From Verrucomicrobiales bacterium (lineage in GTDB: Bacteria; Verrucomicrobiota; Verrucomicrobiia; Verrucomicrobiales; SLCJ01), in contig SLCJ01000270.1 in assembly GCA_007125835.1 (NCBI GenBank), positions 1 through 28,456 on the forward strand: a DNA stretch of 28,456 bases, in the 5' to 3' direction. Below, piece by piece: positions 7,736-15,622 of this stretch (positions are counted from its first letter, which is position 1; the number at the start of each line of letters is the position of its first letter). Position numbers and translations under genes: made by a program. The notes beneath the pieces are model-generated. The model was not told the DNA's origin and did no database searches. It saw only the letters and a list, made by a program, of their open reading frames with translations.

Positions 7736-9295
7736 TCACTCCTCCACCCGCACCGCGTTCGCATAGGGGCGGTTGACAAAAATCAGGGTATTCCGGTCCC
7801 GCAGCACATGGTGCTCGTCGTTACCTCCCTGAGGCTGCGTCGCAAAAAGGCCCCCATCCCTCACGAACCACTCGCATGAGACGAATGCTTCCGGCATCGG
7901 GGCTCCATCCCTTTCAAGCGTGAGCGTGCCGTCCGCATGAAACCCGCGCACATAGTGATGTCCGCTGTGATAATAACTCCAGCGGCCGACAAAATCCGCC
8001 TCTGTCGCCGCCGAGACAAGGCCCTCCTCAAACTGCATCACTCCTTGGCTGAATACGGGATCGTCCACTTGCTCAAGGCTTTCAAGCCGGGGGTAGGTCC
8101 CCACCAGCGCGTGTAATGTCCAGGTTCCTGCTTCGAAGCTTTCCGCATCGAGATCAAGGCGAAACATGTTGTGCTCAGCCATGTGGATGAATCCGCTCAC
8201 CCCGCGCCCACTGGCGGAGGACACCAAACCTCCATTGCGCCTCAACTCCACATTCTCGACCGTGATGGCGTCAATCCCGTCAATCCATTTGAAAATAGCG
8301 CGGTATTCACCCGGCCGCCAGACCAGATGGCTGACATCGAACACCAGCTCGCGCGGCATGTCGCTGTCGATATGCCACCGGAAATCACGGGCAGGCATCC
8401 GGCGGACAAACTTATCGCGGTTGAATGGAATCGCCCGCACACCCTCAGAGGTCTCTCCATCATGAAGCAAAGCCTGGTCCCGAACCAGCGGACGAGGTGG
8501 ATCCCCGGGCAAATGAAGGCGCACTTCGCCGTCAAAGACGCCCAGCTCAAGAACCCCATCGCGCCCCACATCCATCGCAAATTCCGTCCCAATGTCCTCG
8601 ACCATCCCGTTCGAATAGCCAATGGTGAAACCCTCGCCACCGGGAGGCACATAGGAAACCAAGCGGCCGTAATCCAAGAACCCGGAGGATTCACCCGACA
8701 CGACAAACGAAGCCGGGCCTTCCATCGTAAGACGCACTCCGCTGGCATAGGTAAGCTCAACCAGCCCCGTCTCGAAAACCAGCCGATTCGCCGCGACCGA
8801 GCCGTCCGCAATACGCGCCCCTCCGGTCACGACATCACTCCACTGCACGCCGATCATGCCCGTCACGCGCGCAAAATCATGGGCCCGCTCCGCTTGGTCG
8901 CCACCGGAAGCACTCCCACTGTCATCCCACCTTTGCAGGGTCGCCGTCTGTTCCGACGGGCGGCTCCGGTCAGTAAAAAGAGCCCCCGCGACGGCGCCGA
9001 GACCGAAAACCACAACCGCCGCCGCCGCCAGCATGGCCGCCTTGGCCGATTTGAAATGCCACGGGTCTTTGGCACCGTGCTCAAAGGGCTCACAAGCTCC
9101 CCCTTTCCGCCGCCCGCCATACAGTTCTCTGAGAAGGGCCTCCTGCATCATGATTCCGACATAATACCGACGGCATGCCGGTTCGTCGAGATACTCCTCC
9201 AAACGCCCCTTCTCCACCCGGGACAATGCGCCCAACCCGAGGAGGCGGTCTACCAAATCGCGGAATTCACGGGGAGGCTGATAATCTTCCTTCAT
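7736..9295 (-). CDS. FecR-like membrane protein, probable sigma-factor regulator
   Basis: The 519-residue protein has a cytosolic N-terminus (1-84) that includes an EYLDEPACRRYYV region of the kind seen in FecR partners of Verrucomicrobiota/Planctomycetota sigma factors. One transmembrane helix follows (about 85-107). The FecR-type beta domain spans about 140-270, with VRLTMEGPASFVVSGESSGFL and VEDIGTEFAMDVGRDGVLELGVFDGEVRL. The C-terminal 200 residues are beta-rich and unrecognised. FecR proteins sense an envelope signal and control a cognate ECF sigma factor. The sigma gene lies only 32 bp upstream on the same strand, so the pair is almost certainly co-transcribed. The gene ends 135 bp before the PEP-CTERM gene, which has its own promoter-like element. 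No terminator was recognised between them. Confidence 0.85.
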   Translation of the reverse strand: MKEDYQPPREFRDLVDRLLGLGALSRVEKGRLEEYLDEPACRRYYVGIMMQEALLRELYGGRRKGGACEPFEHGAKDPWHFKSAKAAMLAAAAVVVFGLGAVAGALFTDRSRPSEQTATLQRWDDSGSASGGDQAERAHDFARVTGMIGVQWSDVVTGGARIADGSVAANRLVFETGLVELTYASGVRLTMEGPASFVVSGESSGFLDYGRLVSYVPPGGEGFTIGYSNGMVEDIGTEFAMDVGRDGVLELGVFDGEVRLHLPGDPPRPLVRDQALLHDGETSEGVRAIPFNRDKFVRRMPARDFRWHIDSDMPRELVFDVSHLVWRPGEYRAIFKWIDGIDAITVENVELRRNGGLVSSASGRGVSGFIHMAEHNMFRLDLDAESFEAGTWTLHALVGTYPRLESLEQVDDPVFSQGVMQFEEGLVSAATEADFVGRWSYYHSGHHYVRGFHADGTLTLERDGAPMPEAFVSCEWFVRDGGLFATQPQGGNDEHHVLRDRNTLIFVNRPYANAVRVEE

Positions 9296-9327
9296 TCTAT
9301 AAATTTTCCTGAAATTTCAGTGTAACT

Positions 9328-9891
9328 CTACCCTGCCTCGGCTCTCATCCGGCTCTCGATACAGCGCTTCAAACCCTGCCTCAAGCGGGAGAGACGCTTG
9401 TGAATCCGGTTCTCGGAAATCCGCATCCCTCGCGCATCCGCCGCCAAGCTTGCCCTGTCCTCATACTTCCGCCGCAACAGGGCCTGGTCATCCGCAGGAA
9501 GCCTTTCAACACAAAATCTAAGCGCCTCCAAACGCGGGTCCCACTCCATCGCCATCGCTTCCGCTTCCGCCGCCACCTCCACCAGCGTGTCGTCCGAAAA
9601 ATACACGCCATGACGACGGGCGCGGTCCCGCCGCCACGACAGGGCTTTGAAGCGTGCGACTTTGAACGCCCAGGCCTGCAAATGAGAGTCGGGGCGCCGT
9701 TCATGGCGGTGCTCCCACAAAAACAACAGGGTTTCCTGCACCAACTCATCAGAGCCCTCGGGGTGCCCCAGAACGGCGAAGAGAAAGGAACGCAGCGGCC
9801 CGCGAAGAGCTTCAAGCTCCTCTTCCGCCAGGCTGCCACCCGCATCCTGCTCCACGGCCCGCAGCCCTGATTCCGCTCTCGCTCGTCTCAT
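9328..9891 (-). CDS. ECF-type RNA polymerase sigma factor, Rhodopirellula/Verrucomicrobium type
   Basis: The 187-residue product contains a sigma-70 region 2 (about 32-100: SFLFAVLGHPEGSDELVQET, then HLQAWAFKVARFKALSWRRD) and region 4 (about 125-180: ERLPADDQALLRRKYEDRAS, then ISENRIHKRLSRLRQGLKRC). This size and arrangement match the small sigma factors paired with FecR proteins in Verrucomicrobiota and Planctomycetota. The ATG at 9891 is chosen because region 2 begins shortly after; upstream in-frame starts would add about 80 residues of non-family sequence. It would direct RNA polymerase to its own promoter set. The element at 9973-10008, shared with the PEP-CTERM operon, makes autoregulation likely. 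The gene is divergent from the ferredoxin gene across 279 bp. Confidence 0.9.
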   Translation of the reverse strand: MRRARAESGLRAVEQDAGGSLAEEELEALRGPLRSFLFAVLGHPEGSDELVQETLLFLWEHRHERRPDSHLQAWAFKVARFKALSWRRDRARRHGVYFSDDTLVEVAAEAEAMAMEWDPRLEALRFCVERLPADDQALLRRKYEDRASLAADARGMRISENRIHKRLSRLRQGLKRCIESRMRAEAG

Positions 9892-9972
9892 GTCAAAAAG
9901 AAATTTCGAATCAATCTCCCGACAGATTGCCTGCCAGGCCCGGAGTCTTAAACGCAAAAACACCCTACCATC

Positions 9973-10008
9973 GTTCCCGAAGCCCCGCAAACCTGACCAA
10001 AATTTTCC
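9973..10008 (-). promoter_or_regulatory. Shared upstream element, copy B (before sigma gene)
   Basis: The minus-strand order is GGAAAA, four bases, GGTCAGGTTTGCGG, six bases, GGGAAC, ending 82 bp before the sigma ATG. It matches copy A at 7688-7725 block for block, with one base fewer in the T-run. It lies in the 279-bp divergent gap between the sigma and ferredoxin genes; nothing else was recognised in that gap. Confidence 0.6.
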
Positions 10009-10170
10009 CCAGGACCGAAACACCGCGTCGGAATGACAAAAGGGTCCGTAAGGCTTGCGGGAACGTCGCCTGTGGTCCATAGTCCCGGCGTCCGGACCAC
10101 AGCCTGTCGCCAGATCCGGAAATTCATCCCCAACCCACAATACTCAAACCACCCGCTCAGGGCCCGCACC

Positions 10171-10410
10171 ATGGCAGACCGCGAAAACAAGTATCCGGAC
10201 AACACCGCTGGCAAATTCTATGTCGATGACCAGTGCATCGACTGCGACCTCTGCCGCGAGACCGCTCCCGACAACTTCACCCGCAATGAGGAAGGCGGCT
10301 ACTCCTTCGTCTACAAGCAGCCCACCAGCCAGGACGAACTTGACCTCTGCATCGAGGCCATGGAAGGCTGCCCCGTGGAGGCAATCGGCAACGACGGCGA
10401 CGAATCCTGA
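10171..10410 (+). CDS. Small [4Fe-4S] ferredoxin
   Basis: The 79-residue acidic protein has Cys22, Cys25 and Cys28 (CIDCDLC) plus Cys67 in EGCPVEAI, the ligand set of single-cluster ferredoxins of the Bacillus/Thermotoga/Pyrococcus type. Cys60 is an additional cysteine that could form a disulfide, as seen in some single-cluster ferredoxins. It is a cytosolic low-potential electron carrier; the partner enzyme is not apparent here. The ATG at 10171 is selected because the preceding in-frame sequence is not protein-like. The DciA-type gene begins 16 bp downstream, suggesting co-transcription, although the two functions have no obvious link. Confidence 0.9.
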   Translation: MADRENKYPDNTAGKFYVDDQCIDCDLCRETAPDNFTRNEEGGYSFVYKQPTSQDELDLCIEAMEGCPVEAIGNDGDES

Positions 10411-10426
10411 ACCCCGCCCGGATACC

Positions 10427-10786
10427 GTGAACCCGCGCCAGCGCCGCCGAGTGCTTGCCGAATGGCGGGGCTACCACGAGCCGCCCCCGCCCGACCGCAA
10501 TCTCTGCGACGTGCGCCAGGCCCTGGAAAAATGGGGGCCCGCCCTCGGGCTGTCCCGCGGCGTCGACGAGGAGGAAGTCGCCCGCCTTTGGGCGCAAATC
10601 GTCGGCTCTTTCCTCTCGCGCCACTCCACCCCGAAATCCCTCCGCCACGGCGTGCTGACCGTGCGCGTCTCCCAACCGAGCGTCCGCTTCGCCCTCGAAC
10701 AGGGCCAGAACCACGAAATGCTCCGCAAACTTCAGGACCATTTTGGAACCGAACGCATCTCCAGCCTCCGCTTCACCACCATCTGA
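10427..10786 (+). CDS. DciA/DUF721-family protein
   Basis: The 119-residue product contains the DUF721 core: VARLWAQIVGSFLSRHSTP, then LRHGVLTVRVSQPSVRFALE, then MLRKLQDHFG, then ISSLRFTTI. DciA proteins load or operate the replicative helicase DnaB in bacteria that lack DnaC or DnaI. The GTG at 10427 is the most plausible start; it gives MNPRQRRRVLAEWRGY and avoids overlap with the ferredoxin gene. An upstream start would run through the ferredoxin gene in another frame. The following gene begins 39 bp downstream. Recognition is by motif pattern; the family is highly variable. Confidence 0.8.
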   Translation: MNPRQRRRVLAEWRGYHEPPPPDRNLCDVRQALEKWGPALGLSRGVDEEEVARLWAQIVGSFLSRHSTPKSLRHGVLTVRVSQPSVRFALEQGQNHEMLRKLQDHFGTERISSLRFTTI

Positions 10787-10825
10787 ACCAACCCCACACC
10801 AACCTCCGCCGCACTCCCATCACCC

Positions 10826-11866
10826 ATGCTCAACGCCCTGATTTTCGACTGGTCCGGCACCCTCGTCAACGACCTGCCGCCAGTGCTCGAAACCACCAAC
10901 CGGCTGCTCAAACACCACGGACGCACCCCAATGAGCGAGGAGGAGTTCCGAACCACGTTCCGCCTGCCCTTCAAAGGCTTTTACGATGAAGTGCTTCCCG
11001 AGATCCCCCTCGAAGAACTCGAAGAACAATACGCATCCCTTTTTCCCCAAGCCCGTTCGCAAGTCTCGCTCCTTCCCCATGCCGACCGCTTCCTTGAATT
11101 CTGCCGCCGCTGCCGATGGCGGCTTTTCATCCTCAGCAGCGCCCGCAAGAGCTTTCTCGTCGAGCAGGCGAAATCCCTCGGCATCCTACACTATTTCGAG
11201 GAAATACACGCCGGTATCGTCGACAAACGCATCGCCCTACCCGGCATAATCGACCGGCACCTGCTCGACCCCGCCACCACCGCCTTCGTCGGCGACATGG
11301 AACACGACATCGATGCCGCCAAAGCAGCCGGCGTCCACGGCATCGCCGTACTCACCGGCTACGACTCACCGGCCAAACTCGCACGCTCCAACCCGGAAAT
11401 CGTCGTCAGCCACCTCGGGCGCCTCCGCCAGTTGCTGGCGACTCCCGCCGGACCCGCACCTGCTGCCACCACCGCAGACAAGAGCGCCGATCCAGAACTG
11501 ATCATACGGATTCGTGGGCTTGAATTGAAAACCCGGATCGGCGTCCCGCACGAAGAGCGCTCCTCGCCCCAGGCCGTTCTCGCCGATATCGACCTAACCA
11601 CATCCCCTGCCGCCCGGAAATCGGCGTCATCCGACGATATCAACGACACAGTCGACTATCACACCGTGTGCGATCAAGTCACGGCTCTCGCCGCGCGGGG
11701 CGAGCGTCGACTGGTCGAGCGTCTCGCCCGCGAGATCATCGACGACCTGGCTGCCTCCCACCCCATCACAGCCGCCACCGTCACACTGCGCAAAAACATC
11801 CTGCCCAACACTGAATGGGTCGGTGTTACCTCCTCCTGGCAGGCCGGGGCGAGAGAGCCGACCTGA
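10826..11866 (+). CDS. HAD-superfamily hydrolase fused to dihydroneopterin aldolase/epimerase (FolB/FolX) domain
   Basis: The 346-residue fusion has no signal peptide. The N-terminal HAD phosphatase (1-205) shows motif I DWSGT (nucleophile Asp8, with Ser10 where most HAD phosphatases have the acid/base Asp), motif II at SS104-105, Lys134 as motif III and GDMEHD (156-161) as motif IV. A linker rich in Ala/Pro/Thr (about 206-224) leads to a T-fold domain (225-340) with GVPHEE, SSDDINDTVDY, LVERLA and Lys323 in VTLRKN. Key acidic residues are near 244 and at 298. FolB cleaves dihydroneopterin to hydroxymethyldihydropterin in folate synthesis; FolX epimerises dihydroneopterin triphosphate. IRIRGLELKTRIGV and DINDTVDY read closer to FolX, so the reaction is not settled. 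The fusion suggests that the HAD half dephosphorylates the pterin handled by the other half. Confidence 0.88.
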   Translation: MLNALIFDWSGTLVNDLPPVLETTNRLLKHHGRTPMSEEEFRTTFRLPFKGFYDEVLPEIPLEELEEQYASLFPQARSQVSLLPHADRFLEFCRRCRWRLFILSSARKSFLVEQAKSLGILHYFEEIHAGIVDKRIALPGIIDRHLLDPATTAFVGDMEHDIDAAKAAGVHGIAVLTGYDSPAKLARSNPEIVVSHLGRLRQLLATPAGPAPAATTADKSADPELIIRIRGLELKTRIGVPHEERSSPQAVLADIDLTTSPAARKSASSDDINDTVDYHTVCDQVTALAARGERRLVERLAREIIDDLAASHPITAATVTLRKNILPNTEWVGVTSSWQAGAREPT

Positions 11867-11980
11867 TCCCAACATTTTCTGGACCAAAGAAGACCGGCAA
11901 GACAAAACATCTCGGGCACGCCGCTCTCTGGCCAACACGGAGAATGACCAATCCCGGATCTCGAAGCCCAACCACCTTTC

Positions 11981-12571
11981 ATGCCAGAGGACTACACGGA
12001 CGCAAGCGACGAAAGCCTTGTCGAGGCCGCCAAAGAAGGCCGGACTCGCGCCTTCGACGAATTGTTCCTCCGCTACCAGCGACGGATCTATTCCGTCATT
12101 TACCACATGACTTCCAATCACGAGGACGCCGACGACCTCCTCCTCGAAACCTTCGCCAAGGCCTATCGCTCGCTCAAGCGCTTTCAAGGGCGGTCGCGCT
12201 TCTATACCTGGATCTACGCCATCGCCGTAAACCTCACCCTCAACTTCCTCCGCAAACGAAAGCGACGCACCAACCTCAGCCTCGACGAACTCGACCCGGA
12301 AGGTCTTGAAAATCACCCCCTCCTCGAAGACACCTCGCTCGTCGGCGATACCCTGCGCCGCCTCCACACATACGAAATTCAAGAAAAATTGAACAAAGCC
12401 TTCCAGATGTTGTCAGAAGACCACAGAGCCGTAGCCATCATGCACGACGTGGAAGCCATGCCCCATGCGGAAATCGCCTCCATCCTCGGTGTCTCAGAGG
12501 GCACAGTACGCTCCCGTCTTTTCTACGCTAGACGCCAACTCCAAGGCATCCTCGGAGACATCCTGCGTTGA
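11981..12571 (+). CDS. ECF RNA polymerase sigma factor (RpoE-like)
   Basis: The 196-residue protein has region 2 (about 22-95: AFDELFLRYQRRIYSVIYHM, DADDLLLETFAKAYRSLKRF, FYTWIYAIAVNLTLNFLRKR) and region 4 (about 140-190: LSEDHRAVAIMHDVEAMPHA, then ASILGVSEGTVRSRLFYARR). It is a typical RpoE/SigW-type group IV sigma factor, distinct from the shorter one at 9328-9891. The ATG at 11981 follows a 114-bp gap. A membrane protein gene starts 27 bp downstream and is the likely regulator. No element like the one upstream of the first sigma gene was seen here, so the two sigma factors probably control separate regulons. Confidence 0.92.
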   Translation: MPEDYTDASDESLVEAAKEGRTRAFDELFLRYQRRIYSVIYHMTSNHEDADDLLLETFAKAYRSLKRFQGRSRFYTWIYAIAVNLTLNFLRKRKRRTNLSLDELDPEGLENHPLLEDTSLVGDTLRRLHTYEIQEKLNKAFQMLSEDHRAVAIMHDVEAMPHAEIASILGVSEGTVRSRLFYARRQLQGILGDILR

Positions 12572-12598
12572 AATCAAGCACACCCGATCACGATCACG

Positions 12599-13108
12599 AT
12601 GAAATTTAAATCCAGAACCACATCCCCCGAAGCCTCGCAGGCCGAAGCCGAAATGCTGGAACTGGTCAAACTCAAACGCCTTGAATCGCCAGGCGGTCAA
12701 TACTTCGCAAACACCCTGGACCGCCTCCACGAACGACAACGCCGTGAAATGATGCAGGCCTCTTCAAGCCGCCTTTTCCTTGATCGGCTCGAAGCCCTGT
12801 TCCAGTCGATGACACCACGGCGCTGGGTCGCCGTCGGCTCCGTCGCTTACGCATCTCTTCTCGCCGTCGGCATGCTCTCGCTCCAGTGGAGCGGAACCGG
12901 AGGCAGCCACAGCCCAAGCATGCCCCCCCTTGCACCTGTCTCCATCGAGAACCCTCAAAGCGCGGCTCCAGAGCAAGGTGTCCGCGTCGAAGTGCGGCAC
13001 ACTCCGGTGCTTTCAGCCAAAGAGGCTGCCCAAAGAGCGTCTGTGGATCGCGAGCTAACACCCGAAACTCCCGGCCCACATCCCGAGCAGGAACCGGAGA
13101 CCCCGTAA
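12599..13108 (+). CDS. Single-pass membrane protein, putative anti-sigma partner
   Basis: The 169-residue product has a charged cytosolic N-terminus (1-74, with LELVKLKRLESPGGQYFANT and LDRLHERQRREMM), one transmembrane helix (about 76-97, WVAVGSVAYASLLAVGMLSL) and a Pro/Glu-rich outer tail. The position directly after an ECF sigma gene (27 bp) and the topology fit an anti-sigma factor. The zinc anti-sigma H-x3-C-x2-C motif is absent and no family was recognised, so the role is inferred from context only. The gene is convergent with the two-helix membrane protein gene across 111 bp in which no terminator was recognised. Confidence 0.65.
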   Translation: MKFKSRTTSPEASQAEAEMLELVKLKRLESPGGQYFANTLDRLHERQRREMMQASSSRLFLDRLEALFQSMTPRRWVAVGSVAYASLLAVGMLSLQWSGTGGSHSPSMPPLAPVSIENPQSAAPEQGVRVEVRHTPVLSAKEAAQRASVDRELTPETPGPHPEQEPETP

Positions 13109-13219
13109 GGGCACCGCCCCCCTTGGCCCGGACTTCCCTTCTCGCCGAGCACACCCCACTGCCCGCTTTACTCGAGGACAGCTGCCACGCTGTTGCCACC
13201 AAATTGCGCCCGATCACCC

Positions 13220-13435
13220 TCAGCGGGCCGTCCACCGCGCGGCCTCCACGCACGACCAAATGTGCATGATTAAAAAGAGCGGAATAGCCCCAAACAACCC
13301 CACAACCCAAAGGATCCCGTAAAGGATCACATGCCACAACGCCTTGAGCACCCGCCCCTGCACCAACTGGCCAAGTCCAGGCAGGAAAAATGAACAAAGC
13401 GCAGCAATCACATTGCCGCCTGATCCCTGGCTCAT
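13220..13435 (-). CDS. Small two-helix membrane protein
   Basis: The 71-residue protein has two hydrophobic segments separated by a short basic turn: NVIAALCSFFLPGLGQLVQG, then a turn with R-V-L-K, then LWHVILYGILWVVGLFGAIP. The FLPGLGQLVQGR phrase resembles small TM2-like or 'PGLGQ' membrane proteins often seen in bacteria, function unknown. The start at 13435 is decided by a very good Shine-Dalgarno sequence 7 bp before it, against an upstream in-frame start that would add a basic non-hydrophobic leader. It follows the L,D-transpeptidase gene on the same strand after 59 bp, so co-transcription with it is plausible. Confidence 0.75.
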   Translation of the reverse strand: MSQGSGGNVIAALCSFFLPGLGQLVQGRVLKALWHVILYGILWVVGLFGAIPLFLIMHIWSCVEAARWTAR

Positions 13436-13442
13436 TCGCAAT

Positions 13443-13450
13443 CTCCTCCT
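13443..13450 (-). promoter_or_regulatory. Strong ribosome binding site for the 71-residue protein
   Basis: AGGAGGAG on the minus strand, 7 bp before the ATG at 13435. Most genes in this window lack such a site, so it stands out and fixes the start. Confidence 0.85.
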
Positions 13451-13494
13451 TGGTTTGTGTTCATCGTGGATTCCCCAACGCCTTTGCGGGCTGC

Positions 13495-14181
13495 TCACTG
13501 AAATACGGGCTTCTTGTGATCGGTGAAATATCGGTCGATAAGGTAATAGGAAAGCGGATGATCAACCAGGCCCTCCGCACTCGGTGGCCATCGAAGATCG
13601 CGCCCCAAGGTCTCATCCTCCGGCTGCGTGCGCGCGATGTGAACCGGCGCGCCATTCGGCACAATACGGAAAAACTTGGGTGCCACATTGTGATGCATGC
13701 GAATGCATCCATGGGTGTGACCATACGGACGGATCCAGCCCGTGTGGAAACCATACGCAGTACGGAACTCCGTCCAATACGGCATCGGAGTTCCTACAAA
13801 GCGCTCGCCTGCCCTCAAATCACGGCGATACGTCCGCCTGATCTCATCACCCCTCACCGCCAGCCCGTGCGTGTTGGCACGCCGCCTGTGCTCCTTGTGG
13901 TATATACGGAAATGCCCCTGCGGCGTCGGCGTCGACGCCTTACCCACACCAACCGGCATCACCAACAAAGGCGCGTCCCCCTCCATCACATACGTGATCC
14001 CCTTGTCGAGCGAAACCTTCACCCTCACATTCGCAGGATTCTGCGGAAGCCTCGCCGGCACATCATACGCATTGTAGGCCGCCTGGCGCTCGACCACGCT
14101 CATCTCCCGCTGCGTCGCACATGAGCAGACCACAAATCCAAGGCCACAAACCACAACAAACCGAAGATAAGGGGATTTCAT
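13495..14181 (-). CDS. L,D-transpeptidase (YkuD family) lipoprotein
   Basis: The 228-residue protein has a lipoprotein signal (hydrophobic segment, then VVCSC with Cys21 as the likely lipidated residue). The YkuD catalytic domain covers about 50-185, with His146 in YGFHTGW and H157-G158-C159-I-R161 as the catalytic HxxGCxR set. The usual Ser of SHGC is Thr here (THGC). Such enzymes form 3-3 peptidoglycan crosslinks or attach proteins to peptidoglycan, acting in the periplasm. The ATG at 14181 begins the signal peptide, and GGAG lies close upstream. The C-terminal 45 residues are outside the domain. The protein is probably anchored in the outer or inner membrane. Confidence 0.92.
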   Translation of the reverse strand: MKSPYLRFVVVCGLGFVVCSCATQREMSVVERQAAYNAYDVPARLPQNPANVRVKVSLDKGITYVMEGDAPLLVMPVGVGKASTPTPQGHFRIYHKEHRRRANTHGLAVRGDEIRRTYRRDLRAGERFVGTPMPYWTEFRTAYGFHTGWIRPYGHTHGCIRMHHNVAPKFFRIVPNGAPVHIARTQPEDETLGRDLRWPPSAEGLVDHPLSYYLIDRYFTDHKKPVFQ

Positions 14182-14632
14182 ACCTCCGAATATCTCCACC
14201 CCACACCATATTGCAAGCACCAGATCAAATATGACCTGACCCTATACCTATTTTTGCCTGATTTTTCCTTTTCTCTTCCTCTCCTCGTGCCTGACCCAAT
14301 TTCGCTTCACCACCTATCCCGCAATCCCCCGCCCATTGCGCAGCTCCGTTGCCACGCGGGCGTCCCGCATTTCCCCGGTCAACGAAATCGAAATCTCATC
14401 CAAATTCCCGAATCCCGGACACAAGATTCCGCCTTGCACCCCGAATCCTTCGGAAAATGTCGCTGCGGCCCGGGGTCCAACCTGGCAAGGAATGGAACCT
14501 CATCGCCCGCGTACCTTCCATGGTGACATTGACATAGAACCCATGCTCCCGTGCGGGCGGCGGCGCAATCGCCATCAACTTGGTCCAAACACCCGCATAC
14601 CCCGGATGCATCCCGAAAAGCGCCCGGTCTGC
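14182..14632. other. Gene-free stretch between L,D-transpeptidase and transposase genes
   Basis: 451 bp with no ORF that reads as a protein on either strand; several open frames exist but have the composition of noise. The left end presumably holds the transpeptidase promoter. It contains the CAAATAT/ACCTGACCCTA motif at 14226-14244 that has a counterpart on the other side of the transposase gene. Otherwise nothing was recognised. Confidence 0.6.
14226..14244 (+). repeat. Short repeat flanking transposase, 3' side
   Basis: CAAATAT, one base, then ACCTGACCCTA. The counterpart at 15643-15669 has CAAATAT, nine bases, then ACCAGGCCCTA in the same orientation. They may mark the ends of the transposase-bearing insertion. 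Confidence 0.4.
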
Positions 14633-15610
14633 CTACGGTCCACCCTGCTCAACCACCCATCTGCGACCAAGCGAGTAACCTTTGGTAAGCGCATCGCAAC
14701 GCTGCCCCATTCGCGAAAGCAATCCCGCTTCAGCCTCGGTGCATACGCCTGGGGACCCTGGTTTTTCCCCTCCGGATGATGTGCCCCTACCCCTTGCCAT
14801 CTCAACGCCCAATCCAGAATCACCCCCGACCGCTTCCTCCACCTCGTGCCCAGCGGCCCCCTTGCGGCCAATGAACCGGGCCTTGGCCAGCATCTCACCA
14901 TGCATTCTCAGCACGGCGGCATCATTAAGCCCTCTGGTTGCTTTCGTGCCCCACAGCAGCCGCAATCCAGCCAGACCTTCAAGGTCACCACGAGACGCCG
15001 CCCCGAAACCACTCCAGTCACTCTCAACAGTATCACCCACTACCTTGGCCCTCACCGGATTCAAATCTATGTAGCCGGCCACGAAACGTGCCAACACCCC
15101 GAGGTCCTGCCCATCGCTTTCTTCGTTATGCGATAACATAACGCTGTGAAATCGACCTTCCCAGAGAGTTCCTTCGCGATTGTTGTGGCGATTGAACCAC
15201 TGCGTGAAGCGTTGCTTCAAGGTCTTGACAAAATCACTCAGGTTCCCCATTCGTGCCCGAAAAGGAGCAAGAAACTCCTTCCGACCGTGTATGCTTCCGA
15301 TCCTCTCCCAAATACCGCGAAAGTGCCGCATTCGAGGCTCGGTGTAGATTGATTCCATGCGGGCCAGCACCTCTTCGTCGCTCAAATCTTCGGCATACAC
15401 CACAGGCACCCGCACCAGCACGTGAAAATGATTCCCCATCAGGCACCAACTGACTAAATCCACCCCGGCAAATGCGGCACCGCCCTTGATCATCCGCATA
15501 AACACCCGCCGCTCGCGGTCACCAAAGATCACGCGCCGGTCCACCACCCGCGAACACACATGATACAACCCGGGCCGTCCCGGCTCTGCCAATGCTCTCG
15601 GTCTGCGCAT
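14633..15610 (-). mobile_element. REP-associated tyrosine (RAYT, Y1/IS200-like) transposase gene
   Basis: The 325-residue protein starts GRPGLYHVCSRVVDRRVIF, typical of RAYT N-termini. It carries the HUH motif in GNHFHVLV (about 59-66, His61 and His63), LKQRFTQWFNRHN, GTLWEGRFHSV and YIDLNPVRAKVV, all hallmark stretches of the family. RAYTs are single-copy Y1 transposases that act on REP hairpins by a single-strand mechanism. The protein appears intact. The C-terminal 100 residues are Gly/Arg/Glu-rich and beyond the usual domain. It lies between the transpeptidase gene and the ABC transporter gene, flanked by related short motifs and, just upstream of its start, a 6-bp-stem hairpin. Confidence 0.93.
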
Positions 15611-15622
15611 GATTTGAATTTA

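Noticed and set aside
8171..9325. Long plus-strand ORF of 384 codons
   Set aside because: It is antisense to the FecR-like gene, which has a transmembrane helix and a family-like domain; the shadow frame shows neither.
9955..9978. GGAAC (in GGGAAC) followed by CGTT as a classical EcfG-type promoter before the sigma gene
   Set aside because: The spacing is 18 bp here and 23 bp in the other copy, so the CGTT box is not conserved; only the shared blocks themselves were kept.
14396..14611. Minus-strand open frame downstream of the transposase
   Set aside because: No family resemblance, no ribosome binding site, and it could not be joined to the transposase by a single frameshift.
14336..14779. 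Open frame on the plus strand overlapping the transposase 3' end
   Set aside because: Composition is rich in Pro/Arg/Ser without any recognisable domain, and most of it is antisense to the transposase gene.
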